NCBI RefSeq assembly: GCF_022458985.1
Contig: NC_061791.1
Coordinates: 460,001 to 524,000, forward strand
Origin: Mugil cephalus
Taxonomy: Eukaryota; Chordata; Actinopteri; Mugiliformes; Mugilidae
Direction of reading: 5' to 3'
Length of the DNA: 64,000 nucleotides
Position numbers and translations under genes: made by a program. Below, piece after piece: positions 33,296 to 46,350 of the stretch; position 1 is the stretch's first letter, and every line of letters begins with the position of its first letter. The notes under the pieces were generated by a model. It was not told the DNA's origin. It worked only from the letters and a program-made list of their open reading frames with translations, and did not search any database.

Positions 33296-35890
33296 GAGGA
33301 ATCGCTCAGAAGCTGTCGGAGAATAAAGAAACAAACTTCCGCGTTGTTTAAGCGCATTTAAACATTTTAAACAAATATTAACATTTAAATATAATCAACG
33401 GAAAAAATATTTACTGATTAATTTGTTCTGCTCACTTTAAAAACACACAAAATAACTCAGGCAGGTACAACTAAACTAACTAAAGCTTATATCATGAAGA
33501 TCCTGGTTAGTTTCAGACAAAATACTGAATCATTTGATCTTTAAAGTCTTTAAATTTGATTTAATTTCTGTTTTTTTTTTTTTTTTTGTTTTATTAAAGA
33601 TTTTAAAGTAAAAAATGTAATTAGAATGAATAACACAAAACAGAGAAACCCAACAAAATAATACTGATTCATTCCCACTGCTGAATAAAATAAATATATA
33701 ATAATAAAATAAATATAGAATAATAATAAAATAAATATAGAATAATAATAAAATAAATATGGAATAATAATCTGCTCCAGGAGCCACTTCATTAGGTTTT
33801 ATTTTTTATTTTGATTATTTATCACATTTATTACACACACGGCCTCTGTAGTAACATTTACACTATATTCACTTTACTTTGTAAACTCTTTCTATTCTTA
33901 TATTATTATTATTATTTTGCTTCTTTAAAAGCGTCAAATAAAGTCTTTTGAATCTGAATCAGAATCAGTGTGAATCTCTATGAGGCTCAACTCAACCAGC
34001 AGAATAAAATGAATCAAAATCTTACATTTGCATTTTATTTGAGATTAAATTTATTGTCAGATTAAAGCGGTGAAAGTCTGACACCTGCTGGACACAAGCT
34101 GCAAAAGCTCCATTAGTTTTTACTGTAACTTATTATTAGAGTCTTCAGAGCTTCATTATGATTTAAATTAGATTTAAATAACAGCAGCATGAATAACGTT
34201 CTGCAGGATAATCGTGTGAACTGAGAAGATGTTAAATGTTTATGTTGCTTCACATTCATTCATTTCAGTAACACGCTGTAAATCATGTTGCATTCTGGGT
34301 CATTTTCACTGTGTGGGAAGAATAAGATAATATTTAGCAGAATATTTCAGGTTTATTACATAATTTGACCCTTTACAGCTAAATAGTTTATTAGAAGTGG
34401 TCCAGAATGCTAACTAGCTAGAGCACATAGCGAGTGGCTAACGTCTGAAAAGTCTTTAGTTTAAATGTTGATTTTTGTTAGAAATAAGTTCACATGTGAG
34501 ATATGAACCTTATAACATCTATGAGCTCCTGTGTCTTTATTTCTCTATCGAAGATATTTGGGAGAAAAGGGGTGAATTTTTATTCTGACAGACTAAAGAA
34601 AGTGAATAAATCCTGGAGGGGAGGATTTACTCACAAACAAATTCAGATGCAAAGCTGACGCTGACTCTGAGGGGGAATATTCAGAGAAGGAGCTTCAGCC
34701 TGTTGGCGCGAAGCCAGCGACGGTCGAACAAAGACGCGATGGAGGATGGAACCAGAGCGAAGGGAAACAAAGCGGCTCGGACGGATTAGCACAGATCAGC
34801 GGCTAATTTAACTTTCATCTGTCACCGTAGAAGCTGAGGCGTCATGTGTGATAAACTCACGATGAGGAGAAAGTTCAGGCTCTTGTGGGCGATGTCTTCT
34901 TATATAACGTAGCTCTGGGGGGTGGAGTTCCTCAGGGCACGACTCTGGGTCCTCTGATGTTTCACATGAACGAATCAGCAGCTAAAACGTGTCGGATATA
35001 ATTTAGTTTTATTTAGAATTTTTGAGCTTTGACCAGTTAAACATTCATCCATTCATTAGATTTAATCCATAGTTATTTATTATTCTATTTCCATTGTTAT
35101 CGCGGCTGTTTTGTTTCAGTTCTGATCATCAGGATCAAACGTGAAATAAAGTCATAACGTAATTAATTCATCAGATTCTTTTAGATCACAACATTTGGAT
35201 TTTAGTCTTTTTTAACTTTACTTTTTTTTTTTTTTTTTTTAATTTTCTGTTAGTTTTCTTGCTGCTGGACCAGAATAATGATTTAGAAAAGATTCTTTTA
35301 TTTATTTATTTCTTTTACTTATCAGCTCAGAGCAGCTTCTTCCCTCTGAAGATAAACTGTTCATATATAAAAACTCTGCTTTTATTCTGACAATGAATGT
35401 GAATAAAACACGCGTGGAGCAGCGGACGGATGAAGAGAGAAAAAATAGAAGCGTCGTGATGTTGTGTTCTGTGATTATGCAAATGAGGAAAGTACGTTGG
35501 GAGTATGTGACCCAAATATGGAGAATAACGATGAGCTGGGATCCAACAACACGTCTGTCTCACAAATAAAACCACTCAGGCTCAACTAAGACTGAGACTA
35601 ATTATTATTCATATATTACATATTTAAGTATAAATAAAATAGAGTTTTTCACAATAAAAGATTGTGTTTAATTGACTATAAATAGGAAGAGAGGAGGAAA
35701 TAAACAACATTCAGAATGAAGAACATCCCTCCATCATTCATTCATCATTCATTCATCCCAATCAAATTTGATTCCATCAAATAATAAATAAAACTGGATT
35801 CTTCTGGTTATTATCAGTCTGTCAAACCTGAAACATCCTCATGTTTCCTTCAGTCGTTTCCTTAGTTCATTCCCTCCGATCATTTCCTAA
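33296..35890. other. No gene recognised
   Basis: AT-rich sequence upstream of arhgap8. Includes a T run (33571-33587), a 22-bp AATAATAATAAAATAAATAT repeat (33684-33770) and a T run at 35221-35240. A LINE fragment near 34921 is listed separately. Confidence 0.6.
34921..34962 (+). mobile_element. LINE reverse-transcriptase fragment
   Basis: Reads GGVPQGTTLGPLMF, the conserved GVPQGS.LGPLLF motif of non-LTR retrotransposon reverse transcriptase. Only a short piece is readable; surrounding frames are closed. Confidence 0.65.
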
Positions 35891-35892
35891 TG

Positions 35893-36095
35893 TACCGGTT
35901 CTGATTCTGGTCCTGGTCCTGGTCTGATCTGGTTCTGGTTCTGGTTCTGGTCTGATCTGGTCCTGGTCCTGGTCCTGGTCCTGGTCCTGGTCTGGTCCTG
36001 GTTCTGGTTCTGGTCTGATCTGGTCCTGGTCTGGTCCTGGTCCTGGTCCTGGTCCTGGTCCTGGTCTGGTCCTGGTCCTGGTCCTGGTCCTGGTC
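35893..36095 (+). repeat. CTGGTC/CTGGTT hexamer array
   Basis: About 200 bp of imperfect hexamers with interspersed TGATCTGGT. The - strand frames give Arg-Thr and Asp-Gln dipeptide runs that are not genes. Confidence 0.95.
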
Positions 36096-36469
36096 TTCCT
36101 CTGAGCTGCGTTCAGACTCGTCCTGTGTTGCATGTCTTTGTCCAGCAGGTGTCAACGTTGCTTCAGAGCGTCTCCAGGTCCAGACCTGAAGCCCTGAAAG
36201 TCCCCCATCAGGACCAGGACCAGGACTTACAGACCTACTTATCAGAACAGGACAGCTGTACCTAATAATGTGGCCAGGAAACGTCTCACACTCAGAGACT
36301 CAGCATCGTTGTGTTGTTCTCTGATAATCAGCTGAAGAATCAACTCGACTCTTAACTGATTCAGGTTTTAAACTCTGGGTCCTGGTTTGGTCCAAGTCTC
36401 AGCTCAGCAGGAGGGGGGTCGACAACCAGCTCAGCATCAGACATCAGACACAGTCTGAACGCACTCCCC

Positions 36470-36529
36470 CCATAGATATATAGATATAAATATAGATATA
36501 TAGATATAAATATATATAAATATATATAT

Positions 36530-36560
<31 letters not shown>

Positions 36561-36562
36561 AA
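36470..36562 (+). repeat. ATATAA/TATAGA low-complexity array
   Basis: Alternating AT sequence with ATAAATATAGAT units. Confidence 0.9.
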
Positions 36563-36879
36563 CTAAATAACTGCTGAGGCTGTAGGACGTGAGGTTCTGG
36601 ATTCAGATTCATCAGCAGCATCTACTGAAGACAAACATGTCCTGTTTGTCCTCTTCACCTATTTCAATAACGGCAGCAGATCTAGATCCAGATCCAGATC
36701 AGAGCAGTTTCCTGGTTCAACTGGTTTTTCAGTTTCATGTGCGGCTGTGAAGTAACAGGTGTTTATTAAGTCGGTCGGAGCAGGACGTCCACGTCCACAC
36801 GGACCAGATGTTTCTGTGTGAGTGAAACTGATTTAAAACACGTGAGTCGTCTTCAGCGTTTTCACTCTGAGCTGCTTCA

Positions 36880-36937
36880 TTAATAATTATTAATAATTAT
36901 TAATAATTATTAATAATTATTAATAATTATTAATAAC
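36880..36937 (+). repeat. 10-bp repeat TAATAATTAT
   Basis: About five and a half perfect units. Confidence 0.95.
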
Positions 36938-37425
36938 GCAGCCAGAGTCCTGGTTATTGTGTTTGACCAGGGATGAATAAAATGTCTCCGTCTCTGTGGA
37001 GGAGGCAACATGTCCTCTCGTCTCCGGTGAAGGTCAGTTTTATTCTGAGCATTAAACCCACACGGAGACGTCGCTGCCAACTCTCCTCCAGTTTCCTCCA
37101 CATCTCGGCTGAAGGTGGAAAGTTTTTCTGGCTGAGGTGAAAGAGACGAATCGTCCTCAGGCCCAGATCTGTGTCTCTGCTTCATCCTGAAGCCGTGAGG
37201 AGACGACATAATAATCAGGACATAACTGGATTATATTTGGTTTAGTTACGTGTATGTGATGTTTTCACTGAGCTCAGTCTGTCTCCAGAACGTCCACTGT
37301 CCACTGTCCTCTGTCCACTGTCCTCTGTCCTCTGTCCTCCTGTGTCTTCACCTCAGCGACCTGTTAACGTCCAATAACGGCAGCAAAGCTCAGTGATCGA
37401 TGATGATGGGACAATGATGGACGGC

Positions 37426-38246
37426 TGGGTGGAGGACGGTGAGGTGGAGGACGTTAGGGTGGAGGACAGTGAGGTGGAGGACGGTGGGGTGGAGGACGGT
37501 GAGGTGGAGGACGGTGAGGTGGAGGACGGTGAGGTGGAGGACGTTAGGGTGGAGGACGGTGAGGTGGAGGACGGTGAGGTGGAGGACGGTGAGGTGGAGG
37601 ACGTTAGGGTGGAGGACGGTGAGGTGGAGGACGGTGAGGTGGAGGACGGTGAGGTGGAGGACGTTAGGGTGGAGGACAGTGAGGTGGAGGACGGTGAGGT
37701 GGAGGACGGTGGGGTGGAGGATGGTGAGGTGGAGGACGGTGGGGTGGAGGACAGTGAGGTGGAGGACAGTGGGGTGGAGGACGGTGGGGTGGAGGACGGT
37801 GGGGTGGAGGACGTTAGGGTGGAGGACGGTGAGGTGGAGGACGGTGCGGTGGAGGACGGTGGAGGACGGTGGGGTGGAGGACGGTGGAGGACGTTAGGGT
37901 GGAGGACGGTGAGGTGGAGGACGGTGAGGTGGAGGACAGTGGGGTGGAGGACGGTGGAGGACGGTGGGGTGGAGGACGTTAGGGTGGAGGACAGTGAGGT
38001 GGAGGACGGTGGGGTGGAGGACAGTGAGGTGGAGGACGGTGGGGTGGAGGACGGTGGAGGACGGTGGGGTGGAGGACGTTAGGGTGGAGGACAGTGAGGT
38101 GGAGGACGGTGGGGTGGAGGACGGTGGAGGACAGTGAGGTGGAGGACGGTGAGGTGGAGGACGGTGGGGTGGAGGACGGTGGAGGACGGTGGAGGACGGT
38201 GGGGTGGAGGACGTTAGGGTGGAGGACAGTGAGGTGGAGGACGGGG
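37426..38246 (+). repeat. 15-bp minisatellite GTGGAGGACGGTGAG
   Basis: About 55 units with ACGGT, ACAGT and ACGTTAGG variants. A perfect 60-bp higher-order period covers 37501-37680. It has no stop in several frames, giving a 229-residue Glu-Val-Glu-Asp-Gly frame that I do not regard as a gene. Confidence 0.95.
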
Positions 38247-38554
38247 GACGTCTCAGACCATCTATCAAAGCCATGGAGACGTTTCCTTCATGATGATCAG
38301 TGGAGACGAGGACGATGGAACACGGGAGCAGGACGTTCCTCAGAGGACAATAGAGACGTTAATGGACGGCATCAGTGTCTCATCTGGACACATTATTTCT
38401 CCACTAACAGATCTGACACCAGGAGACGAGACCTGGACCAGAGGGACAGAGGGACATGAAGACCCTGTAGCTCCACGTCGTCTCTGGATGAAGCTGGAAG
38501 ATCAACATGATTTTCACTGAAACACATTTGATCAGTTCAAGGACGCATCCTTCA

Positions 38555-39750
38555 TGTCACTTATTCTCTCCTCAGTCCTTCTCCGACGCCTTTCCTATCA
38601 CGTCTCCTCACCTGTACTTCCATCTCCTTCTTCACTTCATCCTATCCTTCCTGCTTCCTTCTTCTTCCTTCTTCATTCTCTTCCTTCCTTCCTTCCTTCT
38701 TCTTCCTTCCTTCCTTCCTTTCACTTCCTTCTTCTTCCTTCCTTCTTCCATCTATCTTCCTTCTTCTTCCTTCTTCCTTCCTTCTTCCCTTCTTCCTTCC
38801 TTCCTTCCTTCTTCCTTCCTTCTTCCTTCCTCTCCTTCCTTCCTTCCTTCCTTCCTTCTTCTTCCTTCACTATCCTTCCATCCTTCCTTCCTTCATCCTC
38901 ATTCCTCCTCCTTTTCCTTCTATCGTCCTCCTTCCTTCTTCCTTCTCATCCTTCCTTCTTCTTCCATCCTCTCTTCCTTCATCCTTCCTTCTTCTCATCC
39001 TTCTTTCCTTCCTTCTTCTTTCCATCTTCCTTCTTCCTTCCTCCATCTTCCTTCTTCCATCCTTCTTCCTTCTTCCATCTATCCTTCCTTCTTCTTCATC
39101 CACTTCCTTCCTTCTTCATCTCTTCTTCCTTCCTTCCATCTTCTTCTTCTTCCTCCATCCTTCCTTCCTTCCTCTTCTTATCCTTCACCATCTTCTTCTT
39201 CCTTCATCTTCTTCATCTATCCTTCCTTCTTCTTTCCTCCTTCCTTCATCCTTCACCATCCTTCTTCTTCCTTCTATATCAATCTTCTTTCTTTCATCTT
39301 CTTCCTTCCTTTTTCTTCTATCTCCTTCTTTCCTTCCTTTCATCCTTCCTTCCTTTCATCCTTCTATCCTTCCTTCTTCCTTCTTCCTCTATCATCCATC
39401 TTCTTCCTCCTCCTTCTTCTTCATCTTCCATCCTTCCTTCCTTCATCATCTTCTCCTTCCTTCATCATCCTCTTCCATCCATCTTCCTTACTTCATCTTC
39501 CTTCATTATCTTCTTCTTCTTCTCTCTTCCCTTCCTTCCTTTCATCCTTCCACCCATCCTTCCTTCCTTCATTCCTTATATCAATCCTTCTTTCCTTTCA
39601 TCCTTCCTTCCTTCCTTCCTTCCTTTTATCCTTCTATCCATCCTTCTTTCCTTCCTTTCATGCTTCCTTCCTTTCATCCTTCCTTCCTTCCTTTCATCCT
39701 TCTATCCTTCTATCCTTCCTTCCATCCTACCATCCTTCCTTCCCTCCTCA
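38555..39750 (+). repeat. CTTCCTTC pyrimidine-rich array, 1.2 kb
   Basis: Imperfect TTCC/TTC repeats with CATC interruptions. Two overlapping frames of over 400 Ser/Phe/Pro/Leu codons result from the lack of purines, not from coding. Confidence 0.95.
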
Positions 39751-40567
39751 TATTTCCTTGAGGACCCTCTGGATCCTGGGACTGGACTCGTTTTAGTTTC
39801 AGCTCTGGAGACGAAGCTGCACAGTTAGATTTTCTATTTATTTACTTGTTTTCTGCAGTAATTGCTGACAGGAAACAAGCTGCAGGGTGTGTCCGGCCTA
39901 ATGTTGTTTACTCAGGAAGAGGCAGCAACACGTAGAATGAGGAAATAACAGCAGAGCCGTGTCTCGTTATGTTTCTTTCCATCCAGAGCCGCGTTGCTGC
40001 CAAAGCTCCGACCTGCTTCCAGTTGGCAGCTCGTCTCAGCACCTGTCGGCCATGACGGGACAGAACGGCCTTTGTTTCCACCTGAGGGGCGAACACACAG
40101 CGAGCGTTTAGCGCCGAGAAGCTAACGCTGCTGCAGCTTCACCGTTTATATCCACAACTACAGCTACACAAAGAGCAACACACATGAGCTCAGAGCCTCA
40201 GTAACATCAGCTCAGTGTCTGCAGAGCAACAGGTTTTAAACGTTAATACTCTGATGTTTCAGGCCTTTTAACATCTGGCTCATTTATAATAATGAACTTT
40301 AATTCATGCATTAAACGCAACACAAAGAGCTGCACTGAAAAATAAAATAAATAAATAAAATACATAAAACTGTAAAATGCCTGAAACTGAAACAGTGACT
40401 AGTTTTTATCTGAATAAAAGCAAAAAACTGAAATATTTAAATGATATGCAGCTAAATACTTAGCAAGCTAACCCTAGCATGGAGCTAGCTTTAGGTGCTA
40501 ATGTTCTTTGGAATGTTAACAAACTTTAACCCTAGAATTTATGTCGTGCTGCTTCCAGCTAGAGATG

Positions 40568-40812
40568 TGGTCGCATTAGCCTTAGCATCGCCATTAGCAT
40601 CACGACTAGCATCACTATTAGCATCGCCTCTTGCATCATTGTTAGCATTACCTTTAGCATTGCTCTAGTATCACCATTAGCATTACCTCTTGCATCATCA
40701 TTAGCATCACCTCTAGCATCACTGCTAGTATCATCATTAGCCTTACTTTCAGTATCACCGTTAGCATGGCTTCTTGCATCATCATTAGCATTACCTTTAG
40801 CATAACCACTGG
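40568..40812 (+). repeat. TTAGCATCACC imperfect repeat
   Basis: Units of 9-18 bp such as CATTAGCATCACCTCTAG and TTGCATCAT. Confidence 0.85.
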
Positions 40813-41659
40813 TGACCATGGTTAATGGTCCATCTGTTCCTGGGACATGTGAGACTTGTCTAGTGTGGACACAGTTTCTTTCTGCATCACTAACAACCAT
40901 GTGAGAGACTTTTTGAGAAGATAAAAATGATGAACTGACTATAAAGATAAAATATAAACTTAGCTTTAGCTCTGTTTTATTACTTTGTGACATGGCAGAT
41001 TAAACCAGCCTGTGACAGGATGATGCTGTGGATGGTATGATGACACATATAACATAACGATCTGATTTAATCCACAAACACTAACGAACATGTGTCTATA
41101 GATGAAACACAGCAGCAACACAACGATGTTTCTCGGGTTGAAGTGAAGCAGTCGGGGACCAGTCGCTCAGCGAAACATTAATGTTTCTTGGACTGTTGCA
41201 GCTTCAGCTAAAGGTTTTGTCCTGGATCGGGTTCAGGAGGATTTACTCCTACGAGGTGTAAAGACGGACTCGTGTTGTGGATGAGCATCTGGTGTCTGTG
41301 ATCGTTTCCACAGCAGAATACTTTCTCCTGAAATACACTCGAGGAAACACTAAAAATAGACCAGGAGCCTCTCGTGAGCCAGGATGGTTCCACCTCCAGG
41401 TTTACTCATAAAAACAGAAGCTCGTCATTAAAAACCTAAAGTCTAACGAACCGTCATCAAACTCATTCTCATATGTTCAGGTCGCTACATAAGATCTTTA
41501 TTCCTTCAGCTGTTAAATAAAAAGATATTTAGAGATTCTTTAGTGAGAACGGGGCAATTCACTCATTCATTTACTGTTTAAATAATTTATGATGTGTTTC
41601 TAATAAGCACCATTACATTTCATTCTGGGCTGTTATTTTTATCTCATTTTTATTTTTAG

Positions 41660-42050
41660 TATAGCATCACCTCTAGCATCACCTCTAGCATCTCCTCTAG
41701 CATCACCTCTAGTATCAACATTAGCATCACCTCTAGCATCCCCATTAGCATCTCCTTAGCATTCTTAGCATCACCTTAGATACCATTGCTCACTAGATCA
41801 ACTTTAGCATATTGCTCTTAGCATCACCTTTAGCATTTGTCTCTAGCATCACCATTATCATCACTATTAGCATCACTATTAACATTGCCACTAGCATCAC
41901 CTTTAGCATTGTCTCTAGCATCACCTCTAGCATCACCATTAGCATCAGTCTCTAGCATCACCATTAGCATCACCATTAGCATCAGTCTCTAGCATCAGTC
42001 TCTAGCATCACCTCTAGCATCACCATTAGCATCAGTCTCTAGCACCGTCT
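41660..42050 (+). repeat. CTAGCATCACC imperfect repeat
   Basis: Same motif family as 40568-40812, with AGCATCACCTCTAGC and AGCATCAGTCTCTAGC units; irregular in 41740-41830. Confidence 0.85.
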
Positions 42051-43394
42051 CCGTAAGATTTTCTTTGTTTCCAGATGAGCAGATAGAAAGTTTTGCTTTT
42101 AATAGCAAGAAAACAATGAAATTCCAAACTCCTAAAGCAGTTAAAATGCGTTTACTCGCCAGTATCTCAGATTACTCCCAAGATTTATCCAGTTGTTTTA
42201 TGACCTTTGTTTTTATTTGTACCTTAAAATGAGGCTAAACTAATCATATGAACCGGAGGCAACATTTCCAACACGTTGCATAAAAAGAAGAATTAAATAA
42301 TTAAAGTTGTTTGTCAGTTTCAGAAATGTTGTATATCGGCTTATTTCATTTATTTGATTTTATATCAGAATGTTTTAATCTATTTTTTTTCTTTCTCATT
42401 TTGTTCATTTAGATTTTTAATCCGTACATTTTGTGCGAAGGAAAAACAGGGAAAATGATAATAAAGAAACACTGAATCTCTTAAATGTTGAAAGACCTGG
42501 AGACTCCGGGTTCTTTCTTCCTCTTTTAATCACAAACCTCCTTGAATCGCTTTCATCTGGAGCCCGACACAAACCTGTGACACCAACATTAACATATCAA
42601 AGAGCGACGCTCGGCATAAATTACCATCGCATCATAATATTCATTATCAGATGTTAATCCAGATTTAGGACAACAGGTCTCAGTGTGAGATGCAGCAGAG
42701 TGAGCGAACAGCTGTTTGCTCATTAGACCCATTAGCTTCTATCAGCACATCTCAACCACATTTACTCCACCTGGTAGTGGAGGAGCTCCACCTCAGCCTC
42801 AGACTGCTTTAATTCAGCCTGAAGCACAAACACCGTGTTCATTTCAACACAGACGTGTTCTGTGCTGAGATCTCTGCAGCTCTTTAGCCTCTTTTAGCTC
42901 TGCGTTTTGGTTTCTTCATAATTATATAATATCTCGTTTATTTCAGTCCCACAGTAAAAAGATGCTGTTGAATTTAAAGGTGTTTACCAACGACGCCTTC
43001 TCGTGTTTTTCATCGGCCACTTGGCGAGCTAGCAGCCTTCAATAAGATGCTAGTTGCTACGTTAGCCTAAACAGCAAACATTAGCTACTAAGATAAGCCT
43101 GTTGCTACGTTAGCATTTAGCCTTTATAGGGCACTAATTGAAATACTTGGAAATTGTAAATTTCAACCCCAGAGTGTTAAATGAATTAAATTTAAGTTAG
43201 CATCATTAGCAAATGCAAACCTTAAACTAATGTAAACATGTATTTGAGAGGGGGACCTTGTAGACCACATCAGACCCTGATTAGACCTGAGGATGTTTCC
43301 TGGATCTTCTCTGATTGGCTCAATGAAAACCACATGACACTAAACCTCACTGAGAGGAACCAGGAACCACGTTACCACACATGGTTCCTGGTTC

Positions 43395-43811
43395 CTACAG
43401 AGCAGAGGCGTCAAACTCATGTTAGTTCAGGGGCCACGTACAGAACAACATGATCTCAAGGGGCCAGACCTTCAAATAATGACAACTTCAAATGTTTCCC
43501 TTTGTTTTAGCAAAAAGAAGAACATTACGAAAGTGTTCACATTTAATGACCTGCACTATTACGAAATCTTTGAACAACTAGATGTTTCTTAAGAAAAAGA
43601 AGTGCAATTTCTGTGTGTCTCAATGTTGTGTTATGTCCACAGCTCTTACTAAAATTGTGTGAAAGGAAGTAGAACATTTTGTCGGAAAATTTGCAGTTAA
43701 TATCTTCAGTGTAGTTTTTGCACTTTGCAAATTCATCCCGTGGGCCAGATCGGACCCTCTGGCGGCCGCTTCTGGCCCGCGGGCCATATGTTTGACACCT
43801 GTGCTATAGAG
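43395..43811. mobile_element. hAT-like non-autonomous element, 401 bp, with 8-bp target duplication
   Basis: Element 43403-43803. Ends CAGAGGCGTCAAAC and GTTTGACACCTGTG are terminal inverted repeats (12 of 14 match). Flanked by CTACAGAG (43395-43402) and CTATAGAG (43804-43811), an 8-bp duplication with one mismatch, typical of hAT. No transposase. Interior has GGGGCCA and GGCCCGCGGGCC palindromes. Confidence 0.75.
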
Positions 43812-46030
43812 GGTTAACGGCGCTAGCAGTAGCTGCTACATTATCCTTAAACAAGATGCCTGCTGTTAATTTTACATAAATTGTCCGTACCAATTGGTTT
43901 ATTATGGCTCCAGCATCATCAAGTCTTTGTTTGGGTGTATTTTTTTAGTGTCGCCCATGGAAACCGTCATTATCCAGCAATTTAACGAATTAACCTAAAT
44001 AAAGGACGGTGTACATGTTTTCCATGGAAATTAGCTCAAAATGTTCATCATTAAACTGAAACGGTCTCTGTGAGGCTCAGTGAAGTTTCATTTGTCATCA
44101 GTGTGGAACTTTTCTTCGGGCCATATTTTTCATGGGTTGGGTTCGCTGGTAAAAATAGCAGCACTGACCAATAGGAGCGACTCTGGTGCCAAGCGTGGCC
44201 GCCACCCACCAGCACAAGTCCTCAGCACCTGCTCGGCCTCCAGTTTGGGAGAGTGTTGCCCAGAGACCAGCATTCCCTCCGGTCACGGCTTTAACACGAG
44301 CTGTTGTTCAGATCCGATTAAAGACATCCGTGACTTTCACAGCATCAGCAGGTTTCCTCTCAGCGGCGTCTCCCAACACTCCTTTCATTAGGGCAGAAAT
44401 ACAAACTGTTAGTACCAAAAAGATTCCAAATCAATACATGCTTTACATATAAACTCTTTTATTAATAATTACTGGGTCCAAAAAATAATCACAGTAGCTG
44501 TGATGGAGTCACACTGTGCACCCACAGACTGTATATAAACATGGAGGCCACCTCTCCTCCATAGACTGTATGGAGTCTGATCAGTACGGTCTGAGGGCGG
44601 AGCCATGATATTGATGCCCCGCCCACACTTTTCATTGAATTAATCCTACGCTCTGCTCTGCCTGCACCAGCTACAAGGACATGTAGGATTATACACTGAA
44701 CTTCAACTTCTCTCCCTCCCGCCATGATGTCACATCCTGTTTCTATAGCGACAAATAACAACTCAAACAAAATCCCAAAAATTGACACTTGACCATTCAC
44801 CAACATTATATGAACGACCTAAAATGACAGAAACCATCCTTGAAAAATAAATAAATAAATTGACGTGTATTGTAGTGTTTTATTTCAGCCCAAGCCCCGC
44901 CCACTAACATGGAGCTCATCACCTCTACTGCAGCCTCCAGACACCAGGGGGCGCTCTGCTTGCTTTGGCTTCACTTTAGAGGAGCAATTCCAGCGTCCAT
45001 CACATTTAAAGCTATTGCTATGTTAGCCTTGAGCAAGATGCCAGCTTCTGCATTAGCCTTAAATAACACATCTACATGCTACATTAGCCTCAACAAGCTA
45101 ACATCAGCCACTGTGTTAGCTTGAAATGAGAAAATAAGGATAAGGAGACAACTTTGACATCAGCTACAATGTTAGCCTTATATAAAATGTTAGCCGCTAC
45201 GTTAGCCCTAAACTGTGACATGACGTCAGCTACTAGCCTAGCTTATGTTAGCTTTTGTGATTTATTGTGCGTCTGCAACACCACCTGCACACATGGATAT
45301 ATGTCAGTGTGAAACCTTCATTTTACTGAAAATAGTGGTTAAATCTGAATATTTACACTGATATTATATTTATTATTATAGTTTTTAGGATACAAGTGTG
45401 TGAAAACATAAATCCTGCCGGTAGGTTAAACATCTGTTTTAATTATGTTTTCATCAGAATGTTTCTGAGTGTAAATGAATGTGGAGGCTGTTGTGTAAGA
45501 AGCGTCTGGAGACTGAGCGTTTAGTTTAGTTTCCTGGGAGATACGAGCGCGGAGGATAATCACTGACATTTGGGGATGTTGAGGCCGCGTGGTGACCCAG
45601 AAAGACGAGACTCTTCAGCTCATACGAGGAGAATGTGAGGAAATGAAGAGGGACAAGGCAGAAACGCTAGCGCTAAACTTCTGACCTGCAGAGAAAACAT
45701 GACGTGAGTTTATGTGAAAGGACTGCTGATCATATGTCTGCTCATGGAAAAACCGTGGAGCTCTGCGGTTATTCACGACCTGATGGCAGATTTGTGTGGC
45801 CTGGTACCTAAACAGCCTATTTAACGTCTTATTAATGGAAGATCAGTGACGTGTCTCTGGCCGCCTCCACCAAGCTAACAGCTAATTTAACAAATATCAA
45901 GAATCTGACACATAAATGAGTTCTAGAATATTTTCTAGATAATTAAGAAATTAAATTAAGAAGTTAAATTAGTAAGGAATTTAGAAAATGAAGCAATTAG
46001 GACTGGAGGACAAACTTTTTTTAATAGCAG
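43812..46030. other. No gene recognised; dispersed repeat fragments
   Basis: Contains CAGACTGTATATAAACATGG (about 44526) and a block at 44889-44980 that recurs at 53549-53640, so at least part is interspersed repeat. GCTA-rich sequence at 45010-45250. Confidence 0.55.
44889..44980 (+). repeat. Dispersed repeat, copy A, with CTCF-like core
   Basis: Shares CCCGCCCACTAA, CACCAGGGGG and GCTTCACTTT with 53549-53640. Contains ACACCAGGGGGCGCTC, a CTCF-like core. Confidence 0.65.
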
Positions 46031-46039
46031 CTACTATTA

Positions 46040-46350
46040 AATATGGATCTAGGAAGCTAGGCAGAGCTACTGTTAGCTGGGAGGCTAGGGAGAGCTACTA
46101 TTAGCTGGAAGGCTAGGGAGAGCTACTATTAGCTAGGGAGGCTAGGCAGAGCTACTATTAGCTAGGGAGGCTAGGCAGAGCTACTATTAGCTAGGGAGGC
46201 TAGGAAGCTAGGCAGAGCTACTGTTAGCTGGGAGGCTAGGCAGAGCTACTGTTAGCTGGAGACGCTAGGAAGCTAGGCAGAGCTGCTGTTAGCTTGAAAG
46301 CTAGGCAGAGCTACTGTTAGCTGGAGACGCTAGGAAGCTAGGCAGAGCCT
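46040..46350 (+). repeat. Minisatellite of the TTAGCTGGGAGGCTAGG family
   Basis: Units of about 29-38 bp: TTAGCTGGGAGGCTAGGCAG plus AGCTACTG, with insertions of GAAGCTAGG. Confidence 0.9.

Larger units (their letters stand above)
39760..43400. other. No gene recognised; two TTAGCATC arrays inside
   Basis: Unique AT-rich sequence plus imperfect repeats at 40568-40812 and 41660-42050. No exon with family resemblance was found on either strand. Confidence 0.6.

Noticed and set aside
35867..36155. Arg/Thr and Asp/Gln dipeptide frames
   Set aside because: CTGGTC hexamer array.
37393..38082. 229-codon Glu/Val/Asp/Gly frame
   Set aside because: Entirely a 15-bp DNA repeat open in several frames; no start context, splice signals or family match.
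38507..39828. Two overlapping frames over 420 codons, Ser/Phe/Pro/Leu
   Set aside because: Product of a CTTCC pyrimidine array without stop-forming purines; two frames at once argues against coding.
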